A program made the translations under genes and the position numbers. The notes below the pieces were generated by a model, which worked only from the letters and a program-made list of their open reading frames with translations, was not told the DNA's origin and searched no databases. From positions 248,001 through 312,000 of the forward strand of contig NZ_QTSU01000001.1 of NCBI RefSeq assembly GCF_003382365.1: a stretch of 64,000 nucleotides of DNA. Reading direction: 5' to 3'. The stretch is from Lysobacter silvisoli (GTDB lineage Bacteria > Pseudomonadota > Gammaproteobacteria > Xanthomonadales > Xanthomonadaceae). Position 1 is the first letter of the stretch. Each line of letters starts with the position of its first letter. Shown here in pieces: positions 8,271 through 17,423 of this stretch.

Positions 8271-8531
8271 TCAAGCCGGACTGGGGCGGTCCGGCAGGGC
8301 CACGGAAATATCGAGCACGTCGTGCTCGCCTTCCTTGACCACGTCCACCTTGACCGCTTCCACGTCGACGTTGACGTACTTGCGGATCACCTCGAGCAGC
8401 TCGCGCTGCAGCATCGGCAGGTACTCCGGGCCGCCGCGGCCGGCGCGCTCGTGGGCGACGATGATGCGCAGACGGTCCTTGGCCACCGCCGCGGTCTGCT
8501 TCTTGGCCAGCAGGAAGTCGAACAGTCCCAT
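8271..8531 (-). CDS. minE: Cell division topological specificity factor MinE
   Basis: An 86-residue protein that stimulates the MinD ATPase and restricts MinCD to the cell poles, so that the FtsZ ring forms at midcell. The N-terminal amphipathic segment is [11 protein letters not shown], followed by the MinD-contact region with [13 protein letters not shown]-like sequence (here [14 protein letters not shown], residues 16-29). The C-terminal dimerisation domain ends in [10 protein letters not shown]. Length is normal for the family. The ATG follows the minD stop after two bases, as expected for the last gene of minCDE. Confidence 0.97.
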   Translation of the reverse strand: MGLFDFLLAKKQTAAVAKDRLRIIVAHERAGRGGPEYLPMLQRELLEVIRKYVNVDVEAVKVDVVKEGEHDVLDISVALPDRPSPA

Positions 8532-8533
8532 GC

Positions 8534-9343
8534 TCAGCCTCCGAAGATCTTGCTGAAGAAGCCCTTCTTTTCCACCTGCGTGAAGCGCATCGGGCGGGTG
8601 TCGCCGAGCAGCCGCGCGACCGCGTCGTCGTAGGCCTGGGCGGCGTCGGACTCGGTTTCCAGGATCACCGGCTCGCCCTTGTTGGAGGCGTTGAGCACAT
8701 CGCTGGATTCGGGGATCACGCCCACGGTCTTCAGGCCCAGGATTTCCTCGACGTCGCCGATGCTGAGCATCTCGCCGGTTTCCACGCGCTTGGGGCTGTA
8801 GCGGGTCAGCAGCAGATGTTCCTTGACGCGCTCGCCGTTCTCGGCGCGGCGGGTCTTGGACGCCAGCAGGCCCAGGATGCGGTCGGAGTCGCGCACCGAG
8901 GACACTTCCGGGTTCACCACCACGATCGCCTGGTCGGCGAAGTACATGGCCAGGAACGCGCCCTTCTCGATGCCGGCCGGGGAATCGCACACGATGTAGT
9001 CGAAGCCGTCGGCGGCCAGGTCTTCGAGCACCTTCTGCACGCCTTCCTTGGTCAGCGCGTCCTTGTCGCGGGTCTGCGAGGCAGCCAGCACGTACAGGTT
9101 TTCGAAGCGCTTGTCCTTGATCAGCGACTGCTTGAGCGTGGCTTCGCCGTTGACGACGTTGACGAAGTCGTACACCACACGGCGTTCGCAACCCATGATC
9201 AGGTCCAGGTTGCGCAAGCCGACGTCGAAGTCGATGACGGCGACCTTGTGGCCGCGGCGTGCGAGCCCGCAGGCGACGCTGGCGCTGGTGGTGGTCTTGC
9301 CGACGCCGCCCTTGCCCGAGGTGACTACGATGATTTCGGCCAA
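8534..9343 (-). CDS. minD: Septum site-determining ATPase MinD
   Basis: A 269-residue membrane-associated ATPase that recruits MinC and oscillates with MinE. The deviant Walker A motif is [11 protein letters not shown] (residues 10-20), the switch region contains [11 protein letters not shown], and the C-terminus ends with the amphipathic membrane helix [11 protein letters not shown]. The start is a TTG codon at 9343. It is supported by a strong AGGAGG about eight bases upstream and by the normal N-terminus [14 protein letters not shown]. Twenty-six bases separate it from minC. Confidence 0.97.
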   Translation of the reverse strand: MAEIIVVTSGKGGVGKTTTSASVACGLARRGHKVAVIDFDVGLRNLDLIMGCERRVVYDFVNVVNGEATLKQSLIKDKRFENLYVLAASQTRDKDALTKEGVQKVLEDLAADGFDYIVCDSPAGIEKGAFLAMYFADQAIVVVNPEVSSVRDSDRILGLLASKTRRAENGERVKEHLLLTRYSPKRVETGEMLSIGDVEEILGLKTVGVIPESSDVLNASNKGEPVILETESDAAQAYDDAVARLLGDTRPMRFTQVEKKGFFSKIFGG

Positions 9344-9369
9344 GTTGTGTTCCTCCTAAAGAGCGGCCC

Positions 9370-10128
9370 TCACTCCAGGGCCGCGATCATGATCTGTTCG
9401 TCTTCGAGCCAGACCTGCACGGCCTTGCCGCGCAGGGTCTTGGGGATGTCTTCCAGCACTTTGTAGTGGCCGGCGATGGCCACGAGTTCGGCATGGAACT
9501 CGCGGCAGAAAATGCGCGCCTGGGCATTGCCCTGGGCACCGGCCAGCGCGCGTCCGCGCAGCGGGCCGTAGATGTGCACCGAGCCGTCGGCGATCACCTC
9601 GGCGCCGGCGCCGACCGCGGTCAGCACGGTCAGGTCGCGGTTGTCGGCGTAGATCTGCTGGCCCGAGCGCACCGGCGCGGACTGGATCAGGCCGGGCGAG
9701 GCGGTTTTGGCGGGCGCGGCGGCCGCGGCCGGTGCGGGCGCTTCCCGGCGCGGCGCGGCGGCGGGCGCCGGCGGCGCTTCGTCGTCGCGTTCGTACTGGG
9801 CGCGGAACTTGGCCAGCAGGGGCAGGCCCAGGGCCTCGGCCAGGCGTTCGGTCTCGCTGCTGCCGTAGGCCAGCGCCACCGGCAGCACGCCGGCTTCGCG
9901 CAGGCCGTCGATCAGGGCCTGGGCGACGTTGGCGTCGGGCGTGCGGCTGAGGCCGCCGAAGTCGATGACCACCGCGGCGCGCGCGAACAGCTTGGGCGCG
10001 CGCTGCACGCGGCCGCGCATTTCCTCGACCAGACGCGGCACGTCCAGGCTGCGCACGCGCAGGTTGGCGATGCCGACCTGGCCGATCTTGAGTTCGCCCG
10101 CCTGTTCGTAATCCACCGCCACGCTCAC
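9370..10128 (-). CDS. minC: Septum site-determining protein MinC
   Basis: A 252-residue FtsZ-assembly inhibitor. The N-terminal domain (about 1-105) is followed by an Ala/Pro-rich linker (about 120-155). The C-terminal beta-helix domain contains [17 protein letters not shown] and [16 protein letters not shown], the surfaces for dimerisation and MinD contact. I chose the GTG at 10128 because it overlaps the stop of the upstream acetyltransferase as GTGA and gives the expected N-terminus ([16 protein letters not shown]). The longer frame upstream would only read through the acetyltransferase in another frame. It is translationally coupled to the acetyltransferase. Confidence 0.93.
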   Translation of the reverse strand: MSVAVDYEQAGELKIGQVGIANLRVRSLDVPRLVEEMRGRVQRAPKLFARAAVVIDFGGLSRTPDANVAQALIDGLREAGVLPVALAYGSSETERLAEALGLPLLAKFRAQYERDDEAPPAPAAAPRREAPAPAAAAAPAKTASPGLIQSAPVRSGQQIYADNRDLTVLTAVGAGAEVIADGSVHIYGPLRGRALAGAQGNAQARIFCREFHAELVAIAGHYKVLEDIPKTLRGKAVQVWLEDEQIMIAALE

Positions 10129-10739
10129 GGGCAGGTACCCGTCGGGCGCGGCGCCAGCGTGCCGTGCGCGGGCGTGGCCACGCGCGGACGCGCGAGCCAG
10201 GGCTCGTCGGGCAGGCGCTCGCCGTAGGTGTCGCGCACCCAGGGGTAGCTGCACAGCGGTTTCATCAGCATGGCCGCGCGCACGTCGGCCTCGGCCATCA
10301 CGTGCTGGCCCACTTCGCGGAAGCCGAAGCTGCCGTGGAACAGCAGCGCCGGATCGTTGCCGCCTTCCAGGAACACCTCGCAGGCCAGCTGCGGATAGCG
10401 CAGCTCGGCATAGCTCTGGGCGTCGGCATAGAACGCGCGGCCCACGCCGCCGCCGCGGCGGCGGCTGGCGACCACGATGCGGTCGATATAGAAGAAGTCG
10501 GGATAGCGCTCGCGGAACCAGCGGAAATTGCTGCTGTCGTGCTCGCAATGGCTGCCCAGGCCGATCAGGAAACCGGCCATGGTGCCGTCGCGCTCGGCGA
10601 CGCGGAAATATTCGGCGCTGTCGTAGAAGTGGCGCAGTCGCGCCGCATCCAACGGCAGGATCGCAGGGCCCGCGGCGTTGTTCAGTGCAAGGACGGAATC
10701 CAGCTCGTGCTCGCGCACGTCGCGGACGACGATCGACAT
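10125..10739 (-). CDS. GNAT-family N-acetyltransferase heading the min operon
   Basis: A 204-residue GNAT protein. The acetyl-CoA loop corresponds to the RRRGGGVGRAFY segment (about residues 93-104), preceded by FFYIDRIVV. A GFREVGQHVM segment fits beta 6-7 of the fold. I chose ATG 10739 (MSIVVRDVREHELDS) because GGAG lies eight bases upstream; an in-frame ATG at 10787 has no such support. The product ends in an Arg/Pro-rich tail. The stop overlaps the minC GTG. The substrate is unknown; the coupling with minC may be only transcriptional convenience. Confidence 0.8.
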   Translation of the reverse strand: MSIVVRDVREHELDSVLALNNAAGPAILPLDAARLRHFYDSAEYFRVAERDGTMAGFLIGLGSHCEHDSSNFRWFRERYPDFFYIDRIVVASRRRGGGVGRAFYADAQSYAELRYPQLACEVFLEGGNDPALLFHGSFGFREVGQHVMAEADVRAAMLMKPLCSYPWVRDTYGERLPDEPWLARPRVATPAHGTLAPRPTGTCP

Positions 10740-11002
10740 TCCGGGCTCCAATATTCGCAAACCGGCCACGAAATCGGTGGCCGGCATCGCCGATTATCGC
10801 ATGGACGCCCCCGCCGGGCGACCGGCCAAAAACCGCCGCGCTGGACCGCTCGGGGGCGCAGGCCGCGGCGTTGCGCCGGGTCCGCCGGTGCGGGGATCGG
10901 GCAAGACCAGGACGGATTTGTCCAGGTTCGGCAAAGCGCCCGGCCAGGGGCCATGACTTTCGGACGGCTCCGGTGGCCCGGTGCAGCCGTTAGCATGCGT
11001 TC

Positions 11003-12208
11003 ATGCTGGCGCGCCTCACCCATACCCGACTGCTGCGTTACGCGGGCCTGTTCACCTGGGCGCTGCTGGGCTGCTGGCTGCTGTCGATCTGGCTGGATCC
11101 GAGCTATTTCCAGCTCGAGCCCGGCCAGTCGCCGATGCCGGTCTACCTGCAGGTGCTGCGCTGGGTCGCGGTCTACCTGACCTTCGGCGTGGTCTATTGG
11201 TGGATCACCCGCTCGCTGGGCGAGCGCCAGACCGGCGCCTTCGACCATCTGCTGCTGCTGGTGCTGACCGGCTGCGCGATCGGCGTCAGCTACTACTCCA
11301 ACACCGGCCTGGGCAGCGTGCTGTTCATGGTCATCGCCGGCCTGCTGCCGTGGATGCTGCCGCTGCGGGTGGGCATCGTCTGGCTGCTGGTGGGCAACCT
11401 GGCGATCACCCCGGTGTTCGTGCAGGCGCTGGACATACCGCCGCTGGTGGCGGTGCTGCAGTCGCTGCTGTACATGGGCTTTTCCAGCTTCGTGTTCGTG
11501 ACCGCGCTGGTGGCGCTGCAGCAGACCCAGGCGCGCGAGGAGCAGCGCCGGCTCAACGCCGAACTGCGCGCCACCCGCGCGCTGCTGGCCGAGAGCGCGC
11601 GCATCAACGAGCGCACCCGCATCTCGCGCGAGCTGCACGACCTGCTCGGCCATCACCTGACCGCGCTGAGCCTGAACCTGGAGGTGGCCGGCCACCTCTC
11701 CGACGGCCGCGCCAAGGAGCACGTGCAGCAGGCCCACACCCTGGCCCGGCTGCTGCTGACCGACGTGCGCGAGGCGGTGAGCCAGCTGCGCGAGAACGGC
11801 GCCATCGACCTGGGCGTGGCCCTGCGCCCGCTGGCCGAGAACGTGCCGGCGCTGGACATCCGCATGGACATCGAGTCGCCGCTGACCCTGGACGACCCCG
11901 AGCGCGCCCACGTGCTGATGCGCTGCACCCAGGAAATCATCACCAACGCCGTGCGCCACGCCGGCGCGCGCCATCTCGAGATCCAGATCCGGCGCGACCG
12001 CGACTGCATCGTGATGGACGCGCGCGACGACGGCCGCGGCGCCGACAATCCCGTCTCCGGCAATGGACTGCGCGGCATGCGCGAGCGTCTGGTCCAGCAC
12101 GGCGGCGATCTTCGTATCGAAACCCGGCCGGACGCGGGCTTTTGCCTGCACCTCACCCTGCCGGCCTCGGCGGCCGCGGCCGCCGCTTGTGAAGGAGTCA
12201 CCGCATGA
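11003..12208 (+). CDS. NarL/DesK-type sensor histidine kinase
   Basis: A 401-residue membrane kinase. About six hydrophobic segments (residues 10-175) form the sensor part without a large periplasmic loop, as in DesK-like thermosensors or envelope sensors. A short coiled-coil (about 176-205) leads into the HisKA_3 dimerisation domain with H212 in SRELHDLLGHHLTALS. The ATPase domain has the N-box near QEIITNAVRHA and a glycine box DARDDGRGADN (about 337-347). The stop overlaps the response regulator ATG as ATGA, so the two form one unit. Xanthomonad relatives often sit next to ABC exporters; none is adjacent here, so the target is unknown. Confidence 0.9.
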   Translation: MLARLTHTRLLRYAGLFTWALLGCWLLSIWLDPSYFQLEPGQSPMPVYLQVLRWVAVYLTFGVVYWWITRSLGERQTGAFDHLLLLVLTGCAIGVSYYSNTGLGSVLFMVIAGLLPWMLPLRVGIVWLLVGNLAITPVFVQALDIPPLVAVLQSLLYMGFSSFVFVTALVALQQTQAREEQRRLNAELRATRALLAESARINERTRISRELHDLLGHHLTALSLNLEVAGHLSDGRAKEHVQQAHTLARLLLTDVREAVSQLRENGAIDLGVALRPLAENVPALDIRMDIESPLTLDDPERAHVLMRCTQEIITNAVRHAGARHLEIQIRRDRDCIVMDARDDGRGADNPVSGNGLRGMRERLVQHGGDLRIETRPDAGFCLHLTLPASAAAAAACEGVTA

Positions 12209-12882
12209 CCCCCAGCTCCGACAATTCCCCGCCCGGCAAGGCGATCCGCGTGTTGCTGGTCGACGACCAGACCCTGGTGCGCCAGGGCGTGCGCTCGCTG
12301 CTGGCCCTGGCCGAAGGCATCGAAGTGGTGGCCGAGGCCGGCGACGGCCGCCAGGCCGTAGAAATCGTGCCGCAGGTGCGCCCGGACGTGGTGCTGATGG
12401 ACATGCGCATGCCGGTGATGTCCGGCCTGGAAGCGCTGCAGGCGCTGGCCCGCGCCGGCAACCTGCCGCCGACCATCATCCTGACCACCTTCGACGACGA
12501 TCAGCTGGTGCTGGCCGGGCTCAAGGCCGGCGCCAAGGGCTATCTGCTCAAGGACGTGTCGCTGGAGCAACTGGTGGGCGCGATCCAGACCGTGGCCGAC
12601 GGCGGCTCGCTGGTGCAGCCGGCGGTGACCCAGCGGCTGCTGTCGGGCCTGGAGCACATGCGCAACGATTTCGTCAGCCTGGACCGCCCGGACCCGCTGA
12701 CCGAGCGCGAGACCGAGATCCTGCGGCTCATGGCCGGCGGCTTCTCCAACAAGGAGATCGCCAATTCGCTGGGCGTGGCCGAGGGCACGATCAAGAACCA
12801 CGTGTCCAACATCCTGTCCAAGCTCGGCGTGCGCGACCGCACCCGCGCGGTGCTCAAGGCTTTCGAGCTGCAGCTGGTCTGA
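12205..12882 (+). CDS. LuxR/NarL-type response regulator
   Basis: A 225-residue partner of the preceding kinase. The receiver domain has the acidic pair D20-D21 and the phospho-acceptor D66 in VVLMDMRMPVMSG, with K in YLLKDVS as the switch lysine. The C-terminal HTH (about 163-217) reads LTERETEILRLMAGGFSNKE and TIKNHVSNILSKLGVRDRT, the classic NarL form. It starts inside the last codons of the kinase gene (ATGA). Confidence 0.95.
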   Translation: MTPSSDNSPPGKAIRVLLVDDQTLVRQGVRSLLALAEGIEVVAEAGDGRQAVEIVPQVRPDVVLMDMRMPVMSGLEALQALARAGNLPPTIILTTFDDDQLVLAGLKAGAKGYLLKDVSLEQLVGAIQTVADGGSLVQPAVTQRLLSGLEHMRNDFVSLDRPDPLTERETEILRLMAGGFSNKEIANSLGVAEGTIKNHVSNILSKLGVRDRTRAVLKAFELQLV

Positions 12883-13264
12883 GCCTGGCCGGCCTGGCGC
12901 CGCGCGCCGGGCCGCGACCTGCTCGCGGCAGGGGGGCGATTGGCGCGCGGCGCAGGTCCGTGTGCCGGTCCTTGTGCTCGTCATTCCCGCGTTCGCGGGA
13001 ACGACGGTTTGGACTTTCGCGGGGCAGGGCTGCGCCATGGGCCCGAATTGCGATTTTCCCCGCGCTGCCGCCCATGCCCGGTCCTCCGAACCGGCCCGTA
13101 TGTGCCGCAAAGCCTTATGCGGCGGGCGTCTGCGCCCCTCCGAGCCCCGGCGCTTGCCACGATAAGTCGGTTGCGCGGGATGACTGCCCGGACCGCGGCT
13201 TCCTTGATACGATTGTGGGTCTGCGCCCCGGCCCGACCCGGGTCCCGGCCCTGGAGAAACCTGA
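12883..13264. other. Intergenic region with one extragenic palindrome
   Basis: No gene is seen. Positions 12979-13006 form a palindrome (CGTCATTCCCGCG, then CGCGGGAACGACG) related to the CGTCATTCCGGC-type elements at 35.2 and 58.0 kb. The remainder presumably carries the promoter of the SRPBCC gene at 13265, but I cannot define it by eye. Confidence 0.55.
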
Positions 13265-14341
13265 ATGACCCGTCTTATCGAGTTTTTGATTTCCTTGGCG
13301 ATCGTCGCCGTGCTGTTCCTGATCGTCGGCGTGGTCCTGCCGTCGAGCCGCCACCTGTCGCACTCGGTGGAGACCAACCGCAAGATGACGATCGTGTTCG
13401 ACACCTTGAACAGCCTGCAGCGGTTCAAGGATTGGAATCCGCTGGTCATGAAGGACCCCAACATGCAGCTCAAGCTCGTCGGCCCGACCTCGGGCGTCGG
13501 CGCGCGTCTTGAGTACTCGTCCAAGGAAAAGAGCCTGGGCGACGGCAGCTGGGAGATCACCGCGTCCGAGCCGGGCAAGCGCGTGGCCTACAAGATCGAC
13601 GACGTGATGCGCGGCAGCAACAAGCGCACCGAGTTCACCCTGCGTCCGACCGGCCGCAACAACCGCAACGTCCAGGTCACCCAGACCTACGACGTCGAAT
13701 ACGGCTGGAACATGCTGGGCCGCTACTCCGGCCTGTACGTGAGCAGCAGCGTGGGCGAGGACATCAAGCTCGGCCTGGCGCGCCTGTCGACCATGCTGGC
13801 TTCGGTGCCGAACTACGACTACGCCGAGCTGAGCAAGGACAACCCGGCCAACGCGCCGAAGTTCGTCCAGCGCGACGCCGAGAACCTGCTGATCGTCACC
13901 GCCGCCGTGGACCGCGACAACGCCAAGGTCCAGGGCCAGATGAACAGCAACATGGAGTGGATCAAGAAGGTGATGGCCGCCAACGGCCTGGAAGCCGCCG
14001 GTCCGATGCGCATCATCACCAACGAGTTCGGCGCCGAGACCTATTCGTTCGACGTCGCCCAGCCGGTGCGCAAGATCGGCGCGACCGGTCCGGCCACCGA
14101 ACTGCAGGTCAAGCTCGAGGGCCCGGTCAAGGCCGTGTTCCTGGGCCCGGCCAAGGTCGCCACGGTGCCGTTCAAGGGCCACATGGCCAACCTGCCGAAG
14201 GTCCGCGACGCGCTGCGCGCCTGGTCGATGACCCAGGGCACCGAGACCATCGACCGCCCGTACGAAACCTGGAAGGCCGGCGTCGAGAAGGGCTTCACGG
14301 AAGAGGGCGACTACGACGTGTACTGGACCATCAAGCAGTAA
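13265..14341 (+). CDS. SRPBCC-domain membrane-anchored protein with C-terminal GyrI-like domain
   Basis: A 358-residue protein starting with one membrane segment (about residues 4-26, FLISLAIVAVLFLIVGVVLP). Residues about 35-180 look like a START/polyketide-cyclase (SRPBCC) hydrophobic-ligand fold (FDTLNSLQRFKDWNPL, then YDVEYGWNMLGRY). Residues about 200-358 resemble a GyrI-like effector-binding domain. The combination is common in Xanthomonadaceae, but the ligand is unknown. A strong intrinsic terminator follows directly, so it is probably monocistronic. Confidence 0.78.
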   Translation: MTRLIEFLISLAIVAVLFLIVGVVLPSSRHLSHSVETNRKMTIVFDTLNSLQRFKDWNPLVMKDPNMQLKLVGPTSGVGARLEYSSKEKSLGDGSWEITASEPGKRVAYKIDDVMRGSNKRTEFTLRPTGRNNRNVQVTQTYDVEYGWNMLGRYSGLYVSSSVGEDIKLGLARLSTMLASVPNYDYAELSKDNPANAPKFVQRDAENLLIVTAAVDRDNAKVQGQMNSNMEWIKKVMAANGLEAAGPMRIITNEFGAETYSFDVAQPVRKIGATGPATELQVKLEGPVKAVFLGPAKVATVPFKGHMANLPKVRDALRAWSMTQGTETIDRPYETWKAGVEKGFTEEGDYDVYWTIKQ

Positions 14342-14367
14342 GCCGTCCAGACAGGATCGTTACGAAA

Positions 14368-14399
14368 CGCGCCGCGGATTCCGCGGCGCGTTTTTTTTT
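14368..14399 (+). terminator. Intrinsic terminator after the SRPBCC gene
   Basis: A perfect stem CGCGCCGCGG / CCGCGGCGCG with a three-base loop, followed by nine T residues. Confidence 0.93.
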
Positions 14400-14422
14400 G
14401 CGCATCGCAAGAAGGCCGAGGC

Positions 14423-14493
14423 AATCGCGGCTCACGCCGCTCCCACAGCGGCCGACCGGCAAGACCGGTGTGGGAGCGGCGTGAGCCGCGATT
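14423..14493. repeat. Inverted pair of REP sequences
   Basis: Two REP units face each other: AATCGCGGCTCACGCCGCTC (left) and its reverse complement ending in GCCGCGATT (right), with about 20 bases between. The arrangement resembles the paired REPs (BIME-like) known in enterobacteria and Stenotrophomonas. These units carry GTGGGAGCGGC rather than the GTAGGAGCGGC head seen in the cassettes. Confidence 0.88.
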
Positions 14494-14577
14494 CGAGCGC
14501 CGGCGAAATCCCGCGACCGGCGCTTGCGGCGCGCGGCGCGCCTGTTATCGTGCGGCCACGCACGATCGGACCCGACC

Positions 14578-14946
14578 ATGACGCCGCTTTCCCCGAATCC
14601 TCCCGCCGCGCGCGCATTGGCCGTCGCCGGCGCGATCCTGGCCGCCGCCGCGGTGGCGCTGTCGGCGTACGCCGCGCACGTGGCCGACGCGCTCGCGCAG
14701 TCGCGCCTGCAGACCGCCGCGGTGTTCGCCTTCGGCCACGGCGTGGCCCTGGCCGCGCTGGCGCCGCAGGCCGCGCGGCGGTTGGCGCGCGTCGCCCTGA
14801 TCGGCCTGCTGCTGGGCGTGCTGCTGTTCTCCGGCGGATTGGCTTCGGCCCATTTCTTCGCCACCTCCACCCGCCTGCTGCCTTACGGCGGCAGCCTGAT
14901 GATCCTGTCGTGGCTGCTGTACGCGGCCGCCGCGGCGAGGCGCTGA
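14578..14946 (+). CDS. DUF423-family small membrane protein
   Basis: A 122-residue protein with four predicted membrane segments. Family traits are an N-terminal helix with AVALSAYAAHV, a FAFGHGVALAALA segment, and the ending FATSTRLLPYGGSLMILSW (LxPxGGxxxIxxW). Function is not established for the family. The ATG at 14578 follows a REP pair. The next gene starts two bases after its stop, so they are likely co-transcribed. Confidence 0.85.
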   Translation: MTPLSPNPPAARALAVAGAILAAAAVALSAYAAHVADALAQSRLQTAAVFAFGHGVALAALAPQAARRLARVALIGLLLGVLLFSGGLASAHFFATSTRLLPYGGSLMILSWLLYAAAAARR

Positions 14947-14948
14947 GC

Positions 14949-15623
14949 ATGCCGCGCCACGCCCGCGGCTTCGACACCCAGGCCGCCTACGTGCACCTGA
15001 GCCAGCGCGACCGCAAGCTGGGCGCATGGATGAAGAAGATCGGCCGGATCGCGCCCGATCCGCGCTGGCGCAAGTCCTTCGACCCGGTGGACGCGCTGGC
15101 GCGCGCGATCCTGTACCAGCAGCTCAGCGGCAAGGCCGCGGCCACCATCGTCGGCCGGGTCGAGACCGCCATCGCCAGCGACCGTTTCCACTGCGACACC
15201 CTGGCGCGCTGCGACGACGCCACGATCCGCGCCTGCGGCGTGTCCGGCAACAAGCTGCTGGCGCTGCGCGACCTGGCCGCGCGCGAGTCGCGCGGCGAGA
15301 TCCCCGACCTGCGCCGCATGAGCACGATGGACAACGACGCGATCATCGCCGCGCTGGTGCCGGTGCGCGGCATCGGCCGCTGGACCGTGGAGATGATGCT
15401 GATGTTCCGCCTGGGCCGCGCCGATGTGCTGCCGGTGGACGACCTGGGCATCCGCAAGGGCGCGCAGGCGGTGGACCGGCTGGAGGAAATGCCCGCACCC
15501 AAAGTGTTGGCCGAAACCGGCGAGCGCTGGGGGCCGTACCGCACCTACGCGAGCCTGTACCTGTGGAAGATCGCGGATTGGGCGGGCGCGGCGAAGAGCG
15601 AGACCAAGCGTTCGCAGGATTGA
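14949..15623 (+). CDS. DNA-3-methyladenine glycosylase II (AlkA-like, HhH-GPD)
   Basis: A 224-residue base-excision repair enzyme that removes alkylated purines. The helix-hairpin-helix is LVPVRGIGRWTVEMML (about residues 135-150), followed by the catalytic aspartate region VLPVDDLGIRKG. A YQQLSGKAAATIVGR segment matches the conserved helix of bacterial AlkA/MAG proteins. There is no iron-sulfur cysteine cluster, which separates it from endonuclease III. It sits directly behind the DUF423 gene. An AlkA of this short length lacks the N-terminal Ada-type domain. Confidence 0.9.
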   Translation: MPRHARGFDTQAAYVHLSQRDRKLGAWMKKIGRIAPDPRWRKSFDPVDALARAILYQQLSGKAAATIVGRVETAIASDRFHCDTLARCDDATIRACGVSGNKLLALRDLAARESRGEIPDLRRMSTMDNDAIIAALVPVRGIGRWTVEMMLMFRLGRADVLPVDDLGIRKGAQAVDRLEEMPAPKVLAETGERWGPYRTYASLYLWKIADWAGAAKSETKRSQD

Positions 15624-15686
15624 GCGACTGCGGTTAGCCCTACGTTCGGCGCAGGCATCGAGATCAACGACAGCGTCGTTCCCGTC

Positions 15687-16775
15687 TCATGACGTTTGCG
15701 CCGCCGGCAGCGGCTCCGGTGCGGTCGGTGCGTGCGGATCGGTGCGCGCGCCGAAGCGCGGCTTCAGGCGCAGCGCCGGGCGTTCGACCAGGTACCACGA
15801 CAGCGCCGCCAGCGCGCCGGCCAGCGCGGTGGCCCAGGCTACGTTCGCCAGCGGGCCGGTGCCGGGCGCGAGGTATTGCACCAGTTGCTGCGCCGGCCAG
15901 CCGTAGAGGTACAGACCGTACGACAGGTCGGTGTGGCGGATCTGCGGCAGCTTGGGCACGAAGGCCAGGAACAAGGTGGTGTAGCTGAGCGCGGCGAAGT
16001 AGGCCAGGAAGTAGTAGGGCCGGTCGCGCATCAGCGCCGCCACCGCCAGCAACAGGCCCAGCAGCCACCAGCGCAGCGGCACGCGCTGGCGGTTGTGCCA
16101 GGCCAGGCTGCCGACCAGGAAGTAAGCGGTGCAGTAGAGGAAGTTCGACTTCTCCGGGGTGAGTTCCTTGCCGCCGTAGGACACCACGCCGGCGATCAGC
16201 AGGATCACGCACACCAGGTTGAAGCGCAGCGGGGTGAACAGCCGCAGCAGCGCGAACAGGGCCAGCCACAGGTACAGCCGCACTTCGATCGGCAGCGACC
16301 ACAGCGAGCCGTTGATCGCCTGGCTGGGCTGGCCTTCGAACATGCCCGGCAGGAAGTACTGGGTGTTGCGGCTGAGCAGGGCGTTGGCCTTGAGGTATTT
16401 CCAGGTCTGCGGCGAGTTCCAGTAGTCGGCGGCGGTGGTCAGCAGCGGTCCGAGCACGAACACCGACAGCAGCACGCACACCAGCAGGGCAGGGAAGATG
16501 CGCAGCGCGCGCGCGGCCAGGTAGGCGGGCAGGCGGTTGCGCTCCAGGCTGGCGGCGATCAGGAAGCCGCTGATGACGAAGAACATGTCCACGGCGATGC
16601 CGCCGGCGAACTTGATGTGCACCAGCTGCAGCAACAGGTCCTGTTCGCCGCTGCCGGTGATGGGGTAGGCATGGCCGTAGATCACCAGCCAGGCGGCGAT
16701 CAGGCGGATCAGGTTGAAGTTGTTGCGGCTTTGGGCGTGGCCGTTGGCGAGGGTACGCGGGGTCATGGCGGGCAT
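15687..16775 (-). CDS. Acyltransferase 3 family membrane protein
   Basis: A 362-residue polytopic protein with about ten membrane segments. The family signatures are NFNLIRLIAAWLVIYGHAYP (catalytic His), VDMFFVISGFLIAAS, and SYGLYLYGWPAQQ near the C-terminus. Such enzymes acylate sugars of O-antigen, exopolysaccharide or glycans at the inner membrane; the substrate here is unknown. Two starts are close: ATG 16775 (MPAMTPR) and ATG 16766 (MTPR). I used the longer, with neither supported by a clear ribosome site. Longer upstream reading runs into repeat cassette C and is rejected. Confidence 0.88.
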   Translation of the reverse strand: MPAMTPRTLANGHAQSRNNFNLIRLIAAWLVIYGHAYPITGSGEQDLLLQLVHIKFAGGIAVDMFFVISGFLIAASLERNRLPAYLAARALRIFPALLVCVLLSVFVLGPLLTTAADYWNSPQTWKYLKANALLSRNTQYFLPGMFEGQPSQAINGSLWSLPIEVRLYLWLALFALLRLFTPLRFNLVCVILLIAGVVSYGGKELTPEKSNFLYCTAYFLVGSLAWHNRQRVPLRWWLLGLLLAVAALMRDRPYYFLAYFAALSYTTLFLAFVPKLPQIRHTDLSYGLYLYGWPAQQLVQYLAPGTGPLANVAWATALAGALAALSWYLVERPALRLKPRFGARTDPHAPTAPEPLPAAQTS

Positions 16776-16819
16776 TGTGCCCGTTTCCCGCGCAGTTGCC
16801 CCAAGCGCCCGCCTTGGGC

Positions 16820-17375
16820 TAGGAGCGGCGTCGGCCGCGACCGCGATCTTCATCCACCACGAAAGCCACGCCCACCCCTGTAGGAGCTGCGCAAGCTGCG
16901 ACCGCGAACCCGCAACTACGACGAATGCTGCGGTCTGTGTGGGATGCGCTTTCTGTAGGAGCGGCGTGAGACGCGATCCGCTCCGAACTCGCGAAGGTGT
17001 TTGGGTGTGTTGGTCGAAGCAACAGCAACAGCTTCCGTCCGCAAGCGGCCGGGTCACTTTCTTTTGATAAGCGTCAAAAGAAAGTAACCAAAGAAAAACG
17101 CTTCCCCAGAGCTTCCCTGCGAGATCGGAGCGTGCGCCGGGATTTTTCGATGGCACATCCCTGTGCCAGCGGAAAACGGCGCACCTCCTGTGCGCCGCCC
17201 TACGGGTCTACGATTCGGACTGCGAGTTCGATGCCCGAGCGAGGATCAAGAGCATTCGCGCGCTGCGCTCATCCCCTCACCCTAGCCCTCTCCCGCAGGC
17301 GGGAGAGGGAACACATCCGACGCCGCCGCTCGTGCTTTTAGCCCCTCTCCCGCTTGCGGGAGAGGGGTTGGGGTG
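16820..17375 (-). repeat. Composite hairpin repeat cassette, copy C
   Basis: Same module order as copy A, read on the minus strand. Present are the double CCCTCTCCCGC hairpin inverted repeat (about 17275-17375), the GGCGCAC hairpin (17178-17196), the TGGCACA hairpin (17151-17168), the AT-rich palindrome (17052-17089), the AACAGCAACAGCTTCCG block, and three REP units (about 16820-16847, 16880-16907, 16956-16980). The CCCTTTTCC/AAAGGG hairpin module is missing and is replaced by a short CACACCCAAACAC-type segment, also found in copy F. Confidence 0.9.
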
Positions 17376-17423
17376 GCGCGCGGGGCCGCAAGTCGCGGCG
17401 CGCGTGCGCAGCGATGGCGCGCA

